Source: Sipunculus nudus | Lineage: Eukaryota; Annelida; Sipuncula; Golfingiida; Sipunculidae | Length of the DNA: 64,000 nt | Assembly: GCA_026874595.1 (NCBI GenBank) | Contig: CM049322.1 | Span: forward strand, 41,634,340 to 41,698,339 | Direction of reading: 5' to 3' | Part shown: positions 11,085 through 22,761 of the stretch, piece after piece | Position numbering within the stretch: the stretch's first letter is position 1 | How the letters are laid out: each line of letters begins with the position of its first letter | Notes under the pieces: generated by a model | Told to the model about the DNA's origin: nothing | The model's database searches: none | Seen by the model: only the letters and a program-made list of their open reading frames with translations | Program-made: the position numbers and the translations under genes

Positions 11085-13391
11085 TTAACCGATGGTTGAA
11101 CCAAGTGAACAGAATTTCTGCCACTTTTCATTATGTATATCAATTTTACCATTTTGCCATGCTATACTTTTTTCTATTTCCATAATTTGTTTTATGAAAA
11201 TAAGTGCATCGGTTGGTGTCGGCTTCTTTTGTCTGCACCGACTTATAAAAATAAATCTTTTAACACACAAAATAACGCTGCCTATCAAACCATTATAGTT
11301 ACCCAATATTACGCTTTCTGCATTATAGGTAAAAGTTGGTGATAAATTATCACATTTTGTCAACCAGTTACGTATTTCATCCCATAAAGCCTTTGAAAAA
11401 ATACACGACCAAAAAAGGTGAATGTAACTTTCAGTTTCTGTTCTACAGAAAGTGCACTTAGAATCAGCAACTATTCCCATTTTTGATAGCCTACCATTTA
11501 AATAAAATGTTCTGTTCAATATCTGATATTGAAACATTCTTAACTTTACTGAGTTTGTAGTCTTCCTAAGCTTCATGTACACTCCCTGAACTGTGTCTGT
11601 GTTATCAATATTAAGCTCGTATGCCCACTTTTTTAATGATTTTGATGGAGTTGTATAAACCTTTTCCATGAGCTTTCCATACACATATTTTGTTACTGTT
11701 TTCATCCCAGTTAAAGAATCTATTTTGTATATTACATGATCATCATTTTCTTCCTGGTTTATTTGTATGGTTTTCTTCCATTCAGTAGGTATACAATTGA
11801 TTAACCCTTGATACAATAAGTAGTTTATCTGTATATTAGTTTTTGAACAAAATTCCTTATAATTTAAAAACCTGGTTTTGCCTCCATCAATACGTAAAAG
11901 TATGTCTTTTATACACCTGATCCCTGAAGAATATAGCTTCTGTATGATCCTTTTTTTATTATTGATTTTTAAATGAGAGTTATACCACAGTAGCTGATTG
12001 AGGATTTCTGTTTTACTTGTTGGTATGTGATAATGAAATTTGCACCATTCATGAAAAACCTCCTTCCAGAAAGGGTTTTTAATGGACACACAGTTTACTG
12101 CATCCTCAAAGTCTAAGTTACATTTAAACATGTCTGCTTTCAGAGGAAACATACTTAGTATATAATTCCTCCATACATTCTTATTATTCTTTATAAGCAG
12201 TTTTTTAATCCAACTAATTTTTAAGGCTTTATTCTGTGTCTGTATATTAACCATATTTAATCCCCCTTTTTCATATGGTGCTACCATTGTTGTGCGTTTA
12301 ATTTTGTCTGGTTTATTTGACCAAATGAAATTATAAAGAATAATTTCTAATTTCTTCAGGTAACCTTTTCCTGGGTTAGGTAACACTGACAGAAGGTATG
12401 TTAACTGAGATAAAGCGTGACTTTTAAGTACTGTTATCTTCCCCATTGTTGTCAATCTCCTCCCTGACCATGATTTTAGGATTCCTTCTATATCTACTAG
12501 TTTGTGCTGGTAATTGTCTTTTAACAGATATTGTAAAGATGGTCTGAAGGAAACTCCCAGTACTTTGATTGGGCCATTTGTCCATTTTAAACCGGCTTCT
12601 GCAACCTGCATTTTGGCATAGTGTGTGTTAAAGTCGTTAACTGTGAGGGGCATTATTACCGTTTTACTCATGTTGATTTTTAATCCTGACTGACTTTCAA
12701 ATTCTTGTAAGATTTTTAACGACTCAGAAATACTCTTTATATCAGATAATAGCAAAATGGTGTCATCTGCATATTGCAGAACCTTGTAATTGTAGTCATT
12801 TATATTTATTCCAGTAATTTTCCTTTCTCTTCTGATCTTGTTTGCTAATAATTCTGAACAGAGAATGAATAAATATGGTGACAAAGGGCACCCTTGTTTA
12901 ACACCTCTTGATGGCATAAAGAACTGGGAACACCATCCATTATTGATTACACATGTGTTTGAATCTTTGTATAATGTTTTCACCCATTTCGTAATTTTTT
13001 CGTTGAAATTGAAGTATTCTAATGTTTTCCATATAAAAGACCATTCCAAGCAGTCGAAAGCTTTTTCATAATCGATGCTCATTAAATATCCTTCCAAATC
13101 TTGCTCATTTGCACTGTTTATAACTGTAATTATCTTGTTTATGTTTTCGCCAATGTATCTTCCCTTCATGAAGCCAGTTTGATCTTCATTTATAAGATTT
13201 GGAAGTAATTTTTTAATTCTATTTGCAATACATTTGGATATTAATTTGTAGTCTGTATTCAAAAGTGTAATTGGTCTCCAGTTTTTAAGATTTAATAGAT
13301 TTTTGTCTTTTTTTGGTAGAAGTGTTATTACACCCCTGTTTTGTGATGGTCCAAGTTTGCCCTCTTTTAAACTGTATTCTATTGCGTTCAT
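11085..13391 (-). pseudogene. LINE ORF2: reverse transcriptase to C-terminus (768-codon open segment)
   Basis: The frame starts just after the first RT block. It shows NWRPITLLNTDYKLISK, DQTGFMKGRYIG, the catalytic MSIDYEKAFD, the conserved GVKQGCPLSPYLF, and the active-site LQYADDTILLL near nucleotide 12765. The C-terminal region ends with CTFCRTETESYIHLFWSC, the CCHC-like zf-RVT motif of L1/Tx1 elements. Target-primed reverse transcription is the known role. This part has no internal stop. It is out of frame with the upstream piece by one base at about 13391. Confidence 0.92.
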
Positions 13392-14156
13392 ATAAGTAAT
13401 TCTTTTAGGTCTTCCCAGAAAACTTTATAGAATTCTGCTGGAATGCCATCTAGGCCAGGTGACTTGTTTTTTGCAAAAGATTTGAGGACTGTTAGAATTT
13501 CTTTTTCATTAATTTGTTCATCTAAATTTTCTTTCTCCTGCTCATTCAGTTTTTCATGAGGGGACAATTCTAAAAAAAAAAACTGTTAGTTATATTTTGT
13601 TCTGTAACCACAGATTCATAGAGCTTTTCATAAAATTTCTTTTGTTCTTTTAAAATCCTTTCAGGGTTCTCAGTTACTGTTCCATCAGGAAGATTTATTT
13701 TGTTTATCACTTTTCTGTTGTAGTTTCTTTTCTCTAAATTCAAAAAATACTTTGTTGGTTTCTCACCATGTTCAAACCATCTGGCTCTACTCCTAAATAT
13801 AGCCCCTCTAGTTTTATCCTCCATAATCTTCTCTATATCATTCTTGAGTGTAGCAATAAGTATCTGATTGTCCTTGGTTTGATCCTCTTGTAGAGTTTTA
13901 ATTTTTGATTCAAGTTCATTTATTTTACATTTTTCCTTTGTTTCTTATTAATACAAAACGCGATTGATTCACTTCGTATTCTCATTTTAAGTACTTCCCA
14001 TAAAGAAACTGGGTTAGCTTCTGCATTGTCTTTCACTGTATTGATTATGGTTTTCTTTATGAGATCAACATATTCAGGTTTATAAAGCAAGGAACAGTTC
14101 AGTTTCCAGAAACCTGGTCCCCTTTTGTGAATCTGAGTGTTTAATCCTAAAAGCAA
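13392..14156 (-). pseudogene. LINE ORF2: linker and RT N-terminal block, frameshifted
   Basis: Three frame pieces run head to tail. About 13940-14156 carries the end of the endonuclease-RT linker (FWKLNCSLLYKPEY). About 13570-13920 carries KCKINELESKIKTLQE and then FRSRARWFEHGEKPTKYF. About 13392-13565 carries the first RT block (FAKNKSPGLDGIPAEFYK). Breaks fall near 13925, in a homopolymer at about 13570, and at 13391. Each is consistent with a 1-base indel. Confidence 0.8.
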
Positions 14157-14870
14157 TGCTTGGTGGTCTGTTTTATATCCTGGAATAATTTCTACACATT
14201 CAACTCTACCTTCAAGACCTGCTGATATTAAAAAGTAGTCTAATCTGCTGCCGACTGTTGTAAGAAAATGCCGGGACTAGGTATATCTTCTCTCTTTTTT
14301 ATTACGAGTTCTCCATATATCAATCAATTCAGTTTCTTCCATAACCTCTAATATAGCTCTCCTTGCTTTTTTATTACTATTCTGGTGTCCTTCTGACTGG
14401 TCTAATTCTATATCAAGGGTAACATTCCAGTCCCCACCTATTACTCTATGGTCGTTTCCTATGTCATTTATGATTTCGAAAATATTATCATAGAATCCTG
14501 GATAATCATTATTTGGTCCATATATATTTACCAATGTTATTCTAAAATCGTTCAATAAACGGTCCAAAATTATGAATCTACCTTCATTATCTGACCTCTG
14601 TTCCAATATTTCAAATGATACATTATTTTTAACAAGTACAGCTACCCCTCTAGCATTGGTATTACCATGACTAAAAGTTATTTTGTGTCCCCATTCAGCC
14701 TTCCATAAGTGTTCTGTTTCACTGCAACTATGTGTCTCCTGCAAAAATATTATGCTAACATTCTTTTTCCTGTGTAGCCAATAAAATACTTCCCTTCTTT
14801 TCATAAAATTCCTTAGACCCCTGACATTCACTGAAAGTACATGCAGAGAGTATCTTGTATTGACAGTTAC
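14157..14870 (-). pseudogene. LINE ORF2: APE-type endonuclease, one nonsense codon
   Basis: The endonuclease opens with LSVNVRGLRNFMKRRE. It contains IIFLQETHS (catalytic Glu), RGVAVLVKN, LVNIYGPN, VIGGDWNV (catalytic Asp/Asn), SRLDYFL and TDHQALLL (His motif). The frame is interrupted only by TAG at 14277-14279, where family members have Trp (RRYT[stop]SRHF). It then continues in the same frame through 14156. Confidence 0.85.
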
Positions 14871-15424
14871 GGGTAAACCAAAACCACCAAATGTTAAAAC
14901 ATGTTAAGACGATATACACTTCACCAAATAGCGATTTTAACATTTTGTTTTTCGTATTATAGAAATTATCTTTCCGTATACGTATCACTGTACTAGTGAG
15001 CGATAATTGACTCTTATATGAACTGTTTGCAATTAGATTGTTAAGTAACTTCTTATTTGTATTCAACTGAAACACAACAAGGTATGGACGAAACATGAGA
15101 CATTTAAATTAAACATGAAATAATATAATTATACTTCCCCTACTGGTATGGTCACGGCCACTGGCACTTTACCGGAGCTACGCAATGGCACCAAGTCCAA
15201 CTGTTTGCGTCGCCGTTTTACCAAAAAGTTCCAATTACCATGCTGCCCTCTGTCGTCAACCAATAACACTAAATCAGTTTGTGCGAGAGGTCCGTTTCTT
15301 GCGCATGCGCACAACGTTTACCACGTGTCTTGGTGCGAACCCTCATCAGCCAGTGTGTGTTTCTGTCGGTGTTGCCCTGTCGTTGGCTTTGTGTTAATCC
15401 CTGTTGGGTATCAATGCTTGAACT

Positions 15425-16035
15425 CTATGCACCCCTGATCTGGACCCGTTCGCCTTCAATGTACAGCTGACCCCTCCAGAAACGAACCTTTTGGCCTGCC
15501 CCGTATGCTTCCTCCATCTGCGGTTTTGCCTTTTGTTTTAGTTTGTAATCGGCCTTTGTGAGGTCCTCTGTCACCCGGAGATTTTTCCCTTGCAGACACT
15601 TTTTCCCATTCACTAAAATTTTGTCCTTGACCCGTCTACTGAAAAATCTTATCAGAATGTGTCTGGGACAATCACCTTTCTTGCCAGTTCTGTGAGCATT
15701 TTCTATCAGTTCTCTCACTTCATCTTCATTCTTTTCAGCCAGAAGCTTGTGTGTGTGTATTATTTTTGCAGCTGTTTGTATACAGTTTCCATTTGGCCAG
15801 TCTCTCCCATTCCGACAAGACGCAGGTTCCACTCGCGCAGATACTGCTCTTGTTTATTTGATTCTTCAGACACTTTCTTCTTTAAATTTTCTATTTCAAT
15901 TTCTTTGCGTTTGTTTTCTTCTTTAACCCGTTCAATTTCACTTTTAAGATCGGTGACCTGCTCTGTTAGAACCTCCTCTCGACCTTTCATCTCGGTGATA
16001 TTTTTATCCATTGTATCATATCCATTTTCAATCAC
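15425..16035 (-). pseudogene. LINE ORF1p-like RNA-binding protein, 5'-truncated and frameshifted
   Basis: The N-terminal piece is a heptad-rich coiled coil (EVLTEQVTDLKSEIERV, IEIENLKKKV). After a 1-base shift in an A-run near 15762, the second piece reads ELIENAHRTGKKGDCPRHIL and IRFFSRRVKDKIL, typical of the L1 ORF1p RRM/C-terminal domain that binds nucleic acid. There is no ATG at the upstream edge: the frame is open right into the target-site duplication, so the start was lost by 5' truncation. Confidence 0.82.
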
Positions 16036-16045
16036 ATTTACTTTT

Positions 16046-16058
16046 TGACAACAAAGTT
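16046..16058. repeat. LINE target-site duplication, 5' side of element
   Basis: TGACAACAAAGTT, identical to 10757-10769. Next to it (16062-16100) is a fragment of the interspersed repeat containing GAAAGCACTCACAGA and CCTCCGCC. Confidence 0.85.
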
Positions 16059-17379
16059 AACTAGAAAGCACTCACAGAACACATGCCTCCGCCACCGCCT
16101 GTATACGTACCGATGAAAGAACACTCGGTTATATGACATGAAATAGTATATGGCCTTTTAGACAAAAAAGGTACAACCCTATCAAAATAGTGTGCCATTT
16201 AAACCACCATATTATCATAATTTGTTCAATATATATAACATAGATTTATTTTACATATATGTTTATTGTCCCGAATCCAAACAGGGTCTATAAATAAGTT
16301 TAGAATAGTTCCTAGTAAGATGAGCTAAATTTTTATTCGATAACAGTATCCCACACAGACCGAAATTACTTATATGCAAGTATTAACTACGAATTTTGGT
16401 AGTTTTATTGTATAAATTTTATCTCCTCATTATTTATCTTCTGAGTATAAAGTATAATTATATTTATCCAAAATGGTTTATGAGGAGTCTTGTCACAATT
16501 TAAATTTTATATTTATATTTATATTTTATATATTAAAACATATTTATATATTAAACATCGTGATGACTGCTTGTTTCAGAGATCTATTTATTGATCAGTT
16601 GTATCTAATAAATTGTTATATATTAAAAATAAAAATAAAATTTACTATGTAACTGTGAAAGATATGTAAAACATATCCCTATCGTTTTGTTTAAATTTAT
16701 TTTGTGGCGTTTTAGCCCTGGCCTTTGCAAAGACAATACTCTCTGGCAATGACCCCTGCAGCCAAAACTACATTTAACCTCGGCATCATCTCTGTGATAA
16801 CCTGAAAAAAGGAGTACTGTCCGACTTCCCTGCTGCTCTCATCACCAGGACGCAAACAATTCTGTACGAATGCTAAGTAGAGAGCTTATCAATAAGACAC
16901 TTCTCAAAAAGAAACTGTATCAAGATGTGTTATTGTGGTGAAAGTGCATGATTGTGATTGACTCTGAGATCAAATGACTCATGAGAGAGTGTTTGCTACA
17001 TATATTCGATATTCTATTGTCAAAATGTATGTGGTAACCTTGATATATATGTGGATATTAAAAATGAATATGAGAAACTGATTTGTTCCACATATAATTT
17101 CTCTTTAGTAATTGTATGTACCGTGGAAGTCACATCTATGTGGTAATGTAAATGAGATTTTTCCGCAACAGCTGTAATTACTCTTTGGTAAAAAGTGAAC
17201 CTCATTAAACTCTTAACATCACACGAATGCAATGTAGACTAATTAAGAATTGCGTGTAAAAAAGTTATTTAATAGGGTATTGTAACACTGCATGCACATC
17301 TATGTAGTTTTCTATGCACATCTATGTAATTTTGATGATAAAATTATTGATGTAAGGCTGTGATAGTGATTTATGTTTC
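16059..17379. other. Non-coding
   Basis: This begins with a fragment of the CCTCCGCC repeat (16062-16100). The rest is AT-rich with no recognised feature. Confidence 0.45.
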
Positions 17380-17632
17380 AATTAACACATTTAAGTTCTG
17401 AGAAATGTTTATCTGAGTACAAAAGTCATCAAGATAATAAAAAAAATAACGTTAAACTAACAAAAACTAAAATCGGTTATTGGGCCAAGCCCATCTGCAG
17501 ACGGGCCGGAAAGTGCATGGTATCAAATTCGTTATTAGGCTGCCCATCTGCAGATGGGCAGCCCAATAGCGGATCCTAATATGGGCCAAGCCCATCGGCA
17601 GATGGGCCAGATCCGCAAACGGGCTCCAACAT
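17380..17632. repeat. Palindrome-bearing interspersed repeat, copy 2 (inverted)
   Basis: This is the reverse complement of 10245-10497. Its core holds a perfect palindrome GGCTGCCCATCTGCAGATGG... of 26 bp at about 17539-17564. A few substitutions separate the copies. Together they flank the LINE as inverted repeats about 6.9 kb apart. Confidence 0.75.
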
Positions 17633-18287
17633 ATAGATTCCTCGCCTTGATAAGTATAGCCCGAGACCACAAACATACCTCCGCCATTTGACATACAGAC
17701 AACTAGAATTCAGGAAACCTTGAAGAAAAACATTTTTTGTTCGTTTTTGTTTTCCTGTAGTGTACAGGATATTTTTCTATAATATAAAATCCCAAGACGT
17801 TTGTAAATAAGCTAAACATGTACCGTGTTAAACATGAAAGACATAATGCTCCAAAAATTTGATATTTTGATGATTGTATTACATATAAAAACATTGTAAA
17901 ACAAATATAATCATGCCATTGCTTATATATTTTTTTAATATTTAACAATAATAAAACGAAACAGTTAAATTTGAGGAAGTGTAGAGCCCGAGAGGTCGGT
18001 TTTAGGAATACGCAATATATCCACATGACACAATATCCTGTCTTATCAAGTAACAACTGTATATACCATCGTCAGGTATTGTCTGTACACAGGCGCATGT
18101 AATAAGGGATGGGTATCGGTCACCCTATACAGGTAGAACACGTATTCCGACACACTTATAACGATACCCAATACGTATCGACAATACGCGACCTTTTTTA
18201 TACATGAAATATTTTCATATTAAAAGCCCCCTAGGCAAAAAGGTTAAAAACAATCAAATAAATAAATTAACAAATAAACAAATAAAC

Positions 18288-18291
<4 letters not shown>
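17633..18291. other. Non-coding
   Basis: No gene is recognised. Words such as GGGTATCGGT and CGATACCC at 18110-18175 belong to the hAT-like repeat that follows. Confidence 0.4.

Positions 18292-18368
<77 letters not shown>
18292..18368. repeat. (TA)n microsatellite
   Basis: About 77 bp of uninterrupted TA, the longest TA array in the window. Confidence 0.97.
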
Positions 18369-18370
<2 letters not shown>

Positions 18371-19230
18371 CGGCTGCGCGATATAATCGATATATTGATA
18401 TATCGCGATACGGTGATTCGCATGTTCCATTTTGCGAAACAGTTTTTTTATATCGATATTTTTCGACATTTTGTTAACGATTTTAACGGTGACAAGCCTA
18501 AAACTAAAAGTTTTTATAGTGTCTATAGATGTTGGTAGGTTGGTCAAGTAGGCCTAATATACCATAGATCAAAGTCTGTTCTAGGAAATTTTCAGGTCTC
18601 CTCGATAATTTATTGGTATAGGATATATTTTGATGCACGAAAAGAAAGAAGTGTACAACCCGGTCAAAATAATTAGGTAATCATTCACTAATATTCTCTG
18701 CTCACATTTTTGTGATAACTGCAGGAAAATCAACTGTCAACTTAACAGTATTATTGTTTAATAAGGGTAGCCGTGTGATGTGGTAAAACAGTATTATTGT
18801 TTAATAAGGGTAGCCCTGTGATGTGGTAAACTCGGCTGCAATTGTACACAATATCGACCCCTCTCTGTACTAAACTGCAATCTTGAATTTTCTAATTGCC
18901 AATTTATTTGCACATGTAAGGCCTAAAGAAGACTTTGATATTAATATTTCTTTTGGCACTGCATATCAACCGTACATTAGTAAGTAATGTTGCCATATTT
19001 CTTGTTTGAAATAAACTGATTTGCATAATCTTTTATTGTGTCATTATGTTTAATATGATAAAGAATTGTTAACAATATAGTAATAATAATAATAATAATA
19101 CAGGAAACACACTTATTTCCTATAAATTTAATATTAGGAAAATATCGCAATACGTATCGCGATACACTACCGAATATGGCAAGACATTGCGCATTGCGAT
19201 ACGAACATTGTAGGCGATATATACCCAGCC

Positions 19231-19232
<2 letters not shown>
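18369..19232. mobile_element. hAT-like non-autonomous element (tentative)
   Basis: The left edge reads GGCTGCGCGATATAATCG. The right edge, reverse complemented, reads GGGCTGGGTATATATCGCC. Both resemble the GGGCTGGGCGATATATCG termini common in hAT-type short elements. Words of the ATACGTATCGCGATAC type recur inside, near the right end. Both sides abut (TA)n arrays, so a target duplication cannot be defined. No transposase was seen. Confidence 0.4.
18746..18831. repeat. 43-bp tandem duplication (two copies)
   Basis: The unit begins CAGTATTATTGTTTAATAAG and is repeated immediately, with one G/C difference near the end. Confidence 0.95.

Positions 19233-19233
<1 letters not shown>

Positions 19234-19294
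<61 letters not shown>
19234..19294. repeat. (TA)n microsatellite
   Basis: About 60 bp of TA dinucleotides. Confidence 0.96.
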
Positions 19295-19297
<3 letters not shown>

Positions 19298-20079
19298 TTT
19301 CATGATGAAATTTCCTATTTTTTGTGGCACCATAACCTTGCCTGCATTGTTTGTTGGGGGCTGGTAGACACTCATTTCAAATTAGATCAAATCTTTCGTT
19401 TTTGAATGGCTCCTTTTTCCTCGTACACTGAATAGACTGAAACTGATTAAAATCTCAATCTTGTTTTATAGTCTTTGTTATCATGGTTCGGATTGTTGTT
19501 TTTTTTTTTTCATTTTTTAGCAGTCATAATGTTTCCCCGATACCTCGGATTGCGGCGTGGATATGTATCGATTCATCGGTATAATGATACAAACCTGCAT
19601 AAAATACATTAATGTGTGCCCACAGGCGTGAGTGTTACGGTTCACGGACTCCACAGATCCATCAAAGGTGAGCTCTGCGGGTAATTATACAAAGGCAGCC
19701 CTGACAACAGTTAAGACAATCTTAACTGGAACAACAGAAACCTCACAAGAGTGGTCATTTGAACTTAACTGAAATATATAACTATAAATATAACTAACTG
19801 TTTAAAAATCCACACACAGGCCTCCGCCATTTGGGCATTCACTTTTTCGGCCGACATTGCCAGGTTACTTCGTTTATAAGTGACTGAATTTTGTGAATAT
19901 TCCTTTATGGCGTTCCGGATTCCGGACCATGTGCAGGATTCACACCAGAATATGTTCGATTCTTTATTGGCCATTCCGGGAATGACCTGAAACTTTCATG
20001 AGAATCCATTCATGGCTGTGAGTCATGTTGTTAACAAACACATAAAACACACACACCCAGGAACGGGAATTACGCATGG
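19295..20079. other. Non-coding
   Basis: Fragments of interspersed repeats are visible: a CGATACC / GGTATAATGATACA word pair near 19540-19590, and a CCTCCGCC box near 19823. No gene is recognised. Confidence 0.4.
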
Positions 20080-20490
20080 ATGACTACATATTCGCGGGGT
20101 TAAAATTTCGATATTTTCACCAGTTCATTGCTTTTCGGGGGTTTAATTTCGCGAACTCACCACACAAACACCTACACAGAGAATAATTGTATAAAACAAA
20201 ATACGTTCAAAAAATTTTAACATTTGTACCGGGACCAAAGATATCATCGACAGAGGGCACATTTTTTTCACAAATGACAGATAATTTGAAATATATTAAA
20301 TAATTATAACAGCAATCTTTGAACCTACACGATATATAGTTTTCATAATATCAATATTTTTTATTCCAACTTGCATTCAACGATTGAACCTCATACTCAG
20401 AAAGGTTTTATTCTCGCGGTAATTTCCGTTTCGCGAATATCTTTTTTCTTTTTTTAATCGTTCGCGAAAAACAAGGCAACCACAGTACTC
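20080..20490. repeat. Interspersed repeat with TTCGCG termini (tentative)
   Basis: The left side carries TATTCGCGGGGTTAAAATTT and AATTTCGCGAACTC. The right side carries TTCGCGAATATC and TTCGCGAAAAAC. The arrangement suggests a non-autonomous element with CG-rich inverted ends, in AT-rich surroundings. No coding capacity. Confidence 0.4.
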
Positions 20491-20495
20491 TCTTA

Positions 20496-21116
20496 AGCCG
20501 GGGTTACACTACACGACAATCGCGGGTCGCACGGTCCAACCGATTATCGTAGCTGTACGCGCGACAAAGTTCGGCGACAAAACCCTGTTTACACTACACG
20601 ACTTTGCTGCTTACCGCGAAAAAGTTCTGCGACAAAATCCTGTTTACGCTTAGCGACCTTGCTCGACCTTCTCCGTTTTGGAAATGGCGCCAGTTGTAAG
20701 CCGTCAGCAGAAAAAACAAAAAACGTCTTTCTTGTGGTAGTTCTTATGGGTGACATCGTATAACACCGGTCTGGCTGACCACAGGTCAATCAGGGCGTCT
20801 TCCTTTTCGTCATTCCATATCCAACCCTCTGGCTCTGCCATTTTGATTGAAACCAGTGCCACATGACCTGAAAGCCTTTGTCCTATTGGATGAACGACAT
20901 GACCCGCCCTTGCGATTGTCGTAATACTGTTTACACTACACGACCCAACGATAATCGTAAGGAAAAAGTTTGACATGTCAAACTTTTTTTGTCGGCCGAT
21001 AATCTGTTGCGACACGCGATTATCGCTGAAAAATGCTGTTTACACTACACGACAATCGCAGAGAAATGCTGAAAATTGTGAGCGACCTGCGATTGTCGTG
21101 TAGTGTAACCCCGGCT
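20496..21116 (-). mobile_element. PIF/Harbinger-type non-autonomous element with MADF fragment
   Basis: The element is 621 bp with 28-bp perfect terminal inverted repeats (starting AGCCGGGGTTACACTACACG), flanked on both sides by TTA (20493-20495 and 21117-21119). That is the expected Harbinger target duplication. Subterminal repeats of TTTACACTACACGAC occur inside. On the minus strand, 20722-20841 encodes the first ~39 residues of a MADF domain (MAEPEGWIWNDEKEDALIDL, then LYDVTHKNYHKKD). This is the start of the accessory MADF gene, cut off by an internal deletion. So this is a deletion derivative of an autonomous two-gene element. Confidence 0.9.
20722..20841 (-). pseudogene. MADF-domain protein, N-terminal fragment
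   Basis: The frame begins at ATG 20841. It has the MADF hallmarks W-x-DEKEDALIDLW, RPVLYDVTHKNYHKKD. MADF (Myb/SANT-like) proteins of Harbinger elements bind DNA and help transposase enter the nucleus. After the KKD the frame loses similarity and ends in FCFFC. The remaining helices are missing, so it cannot be functional. Confidence 0.78.
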
Positions 21117-21119
21117 TTA

Positions 21120-21785
21120 GGCCCCTTTTCCATTTGCGCGGAAACGCGCGCGTTTTCGCAGAATTCCCCCTTCGCGTGACCTGCTTTCACAACCTGTATT
21201 AACCGTCCCACAGCCTTCCCGGCATCATGTCAAGCATGTGTCTGTTCAGTTTATGCATGTGTACATTTAAAATTTCATTATATTTGCAGGAACGTATAGT
21301 TTTTATTACGGTAGTGTGCTATTGACAGGAGGGCGGGGGTCGTATATAGGCTATATATGAGAAGATTATTAACTACCGCAGTCGGTAATAACATATTTAA
21401 CACCCTCGCCGCACATATATATGTTTATATAATATATATCATGCATTAAAGTAGACAAGCAGAACAGCAGTTAAGTATGACTTGTCGCCATGCATGATAG
21501 AGGCCTATGCTGGGGCGTCCTCAAGCAGACTGCATTCGCTTTCTTGACCTCCACAAGCAGGCTCACCCGCGCGCGTTTCCGCGTGTATGGAAAAGGGACA
21601 CATTATTTACACTGGTGCGATTTTTCCGCGCGCGGAAACGCGCGCTGAAAAATCGCGCATCGCACGATGTTCATTTCACACGCGCGCGGAAACGCGCGCG
21701 TTTCCGCCTGCATGGAAAAAGGTATAAGTATACCTGATTTACACTTGCGCGATTTTTTCAGCGCAAGGCGCATGGAAAAGGGGCC
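21120..21785. mobile_element. Second TTA-flanked TIR element, abutting the first
   Basis: The element is 666 bp with terminal inverted repeats GGCCCCTTTTCCAT / ATGGAAAAGGGGCC, flanked by TTA (21117-21119 and 21786-21788). The left TTA is the same triplet that forms the right target site of the Harbinger-type element at 20496-21116. Internally it has strong CG palindromes built on GCGCGCGGAAACGCGCGC near 21625-21710 and again near 21135. It is non-coding. Confidence 0.85.
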
Positions 21786-21788
21786 TTA

Positions 21789-22690
21789 GCGGAGGTAGTT
21801 AGCCTACAGTGGTACAACATTTAATTAATAACTCATCAAGTGGAAACAAAACCAGACACAAACTATCAGCAAAATTCGGGTTAAAACTTTTTCTGAATAA
21901 ACATGCAAACCATCAAACCAACCAGGTATCCACCGACGAGAACGATATCATAGATGACGGCGACATAACATGCAGGACGCGTAGACTTGCAAGTTGTCAT
22001 TTAGTTCATATATTTCCGAGCAGATGGCGCTACTGGGTACGAGATTCGGGTACCGTACAGTTTGCCTACTTGATGCTGAATTCGGCTACCTGTCTAAGGT
22101 AAGAAAAACACATTTAAAAACACATCTCACAGGACTACATTAATTAAATACAATGCTGTAGATTTTAAAAAAAGTTTTCATTTTTCCTGGTAGAAGAAAA
22201 ATCGGGTTCTTCACATATCGACAGGTGTGTGATTTATTAGACATCTTGCCAAAGTGAAAACCATAAAAGACCAGACATTGTCAATAAAGTGTATTTCTGC
22301 CTCTGCCAAGTTCAGAAAAAAAGTCCAACTCTTATTATGCCCGATATACACGTTGGGTCCCGACTCAACTGGATGTGTCAACCAGTCAACATCCAATCAC
22401 AACTACGTCTCTGACCACATGAATGGCTTTGTCATGTGTTCATGTGGGCCAAAATCACAAGATGAGTGCAGACAGAGAGAAAATAACACTGTACGCGCAT
22501 CATAATACATGAATATAATGTGCAAGGCCAATGTGCAAGGCCAGTGTCTTCGGGAAACACGGTATCAGTTGATAAGCTGCATGTCTGAATATATAATAGA
22601 CACACACACACACACATATATTATGATGGGAGCAATGAGGGGACACTTGCAAACATTAATGGTCGGCCGATGTATGCCTTTTGTAATACC
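21789..22690. other. Non-coding, nothing firm
   Basis: Open frames of 80-97 codons exist (21809-22102, 22254-22505) but have no recognisable domain. The first ends next to a GTAAGA donor-like site (about 22099). Confidence 0.4.
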
Positions 22691-22695
22691 TTGTT

Positions 22696-22719
22696 TTCGA
22701 TCGATCGATCGATCGATCG

Positions 22720-22758
<39 letters not shown>
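22696..22758. repeat. Compound (GATC)n-(GA)n microsatellite
   Basis: A run of CGAT tetramers passes directly into a GA dinucleotide run. Confidence 0.95.

Positions 22759-22761
<3 letters not shown>

Larger units (their letters stand above)
10770..16045 (-). mobile_element. L1/Tx1-type non-LTR retrotransposon, nearly complete, inactivated
   Basis: This ~5.3-kb insertion lies on the minus strand between perfect 13-bp target-site duplications (10757-10769, 16046-16058). It ends with an A-tail, seen as poly-T at 10770-10787. It encodes an ORF1p-like protein (15425-16035) and an ORF2p with APE endonuclease, reverse transcriptase and a C-terminal Cys motif. The layout and the RT (LLNTDYKLISKCIANR, DQTGFMKGRYIGENI) place it in the L1/Tx1 group. 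The 5' end falls inside ORF1's coiled coil, so the copy is 5'-truncated. One nonsense codon and about four frameshifts disable it. Confidence 0.88.

Noticed and set aside
15129-15314. 61-codon minus-strand frame between LINE ORF1 and ORF2
   Set aside because: Part of the LINE inter-ORF region. It is not similar to any LINE domain and probably not a separate gene.
18204-19375. Open frames made of Ile-Tyr repeats on both strands (also at 8962, 26539, 27287, 27752, 28757, 44759, 48030)
   Set aside because: These are translations of (TA)n arrays, with no other coding signal.
21809-22102. 97-codon plus-strand open frame ending next to GTAAGA
   Set aside because: No similarity to any family I know, and no acceptor or partner exon.
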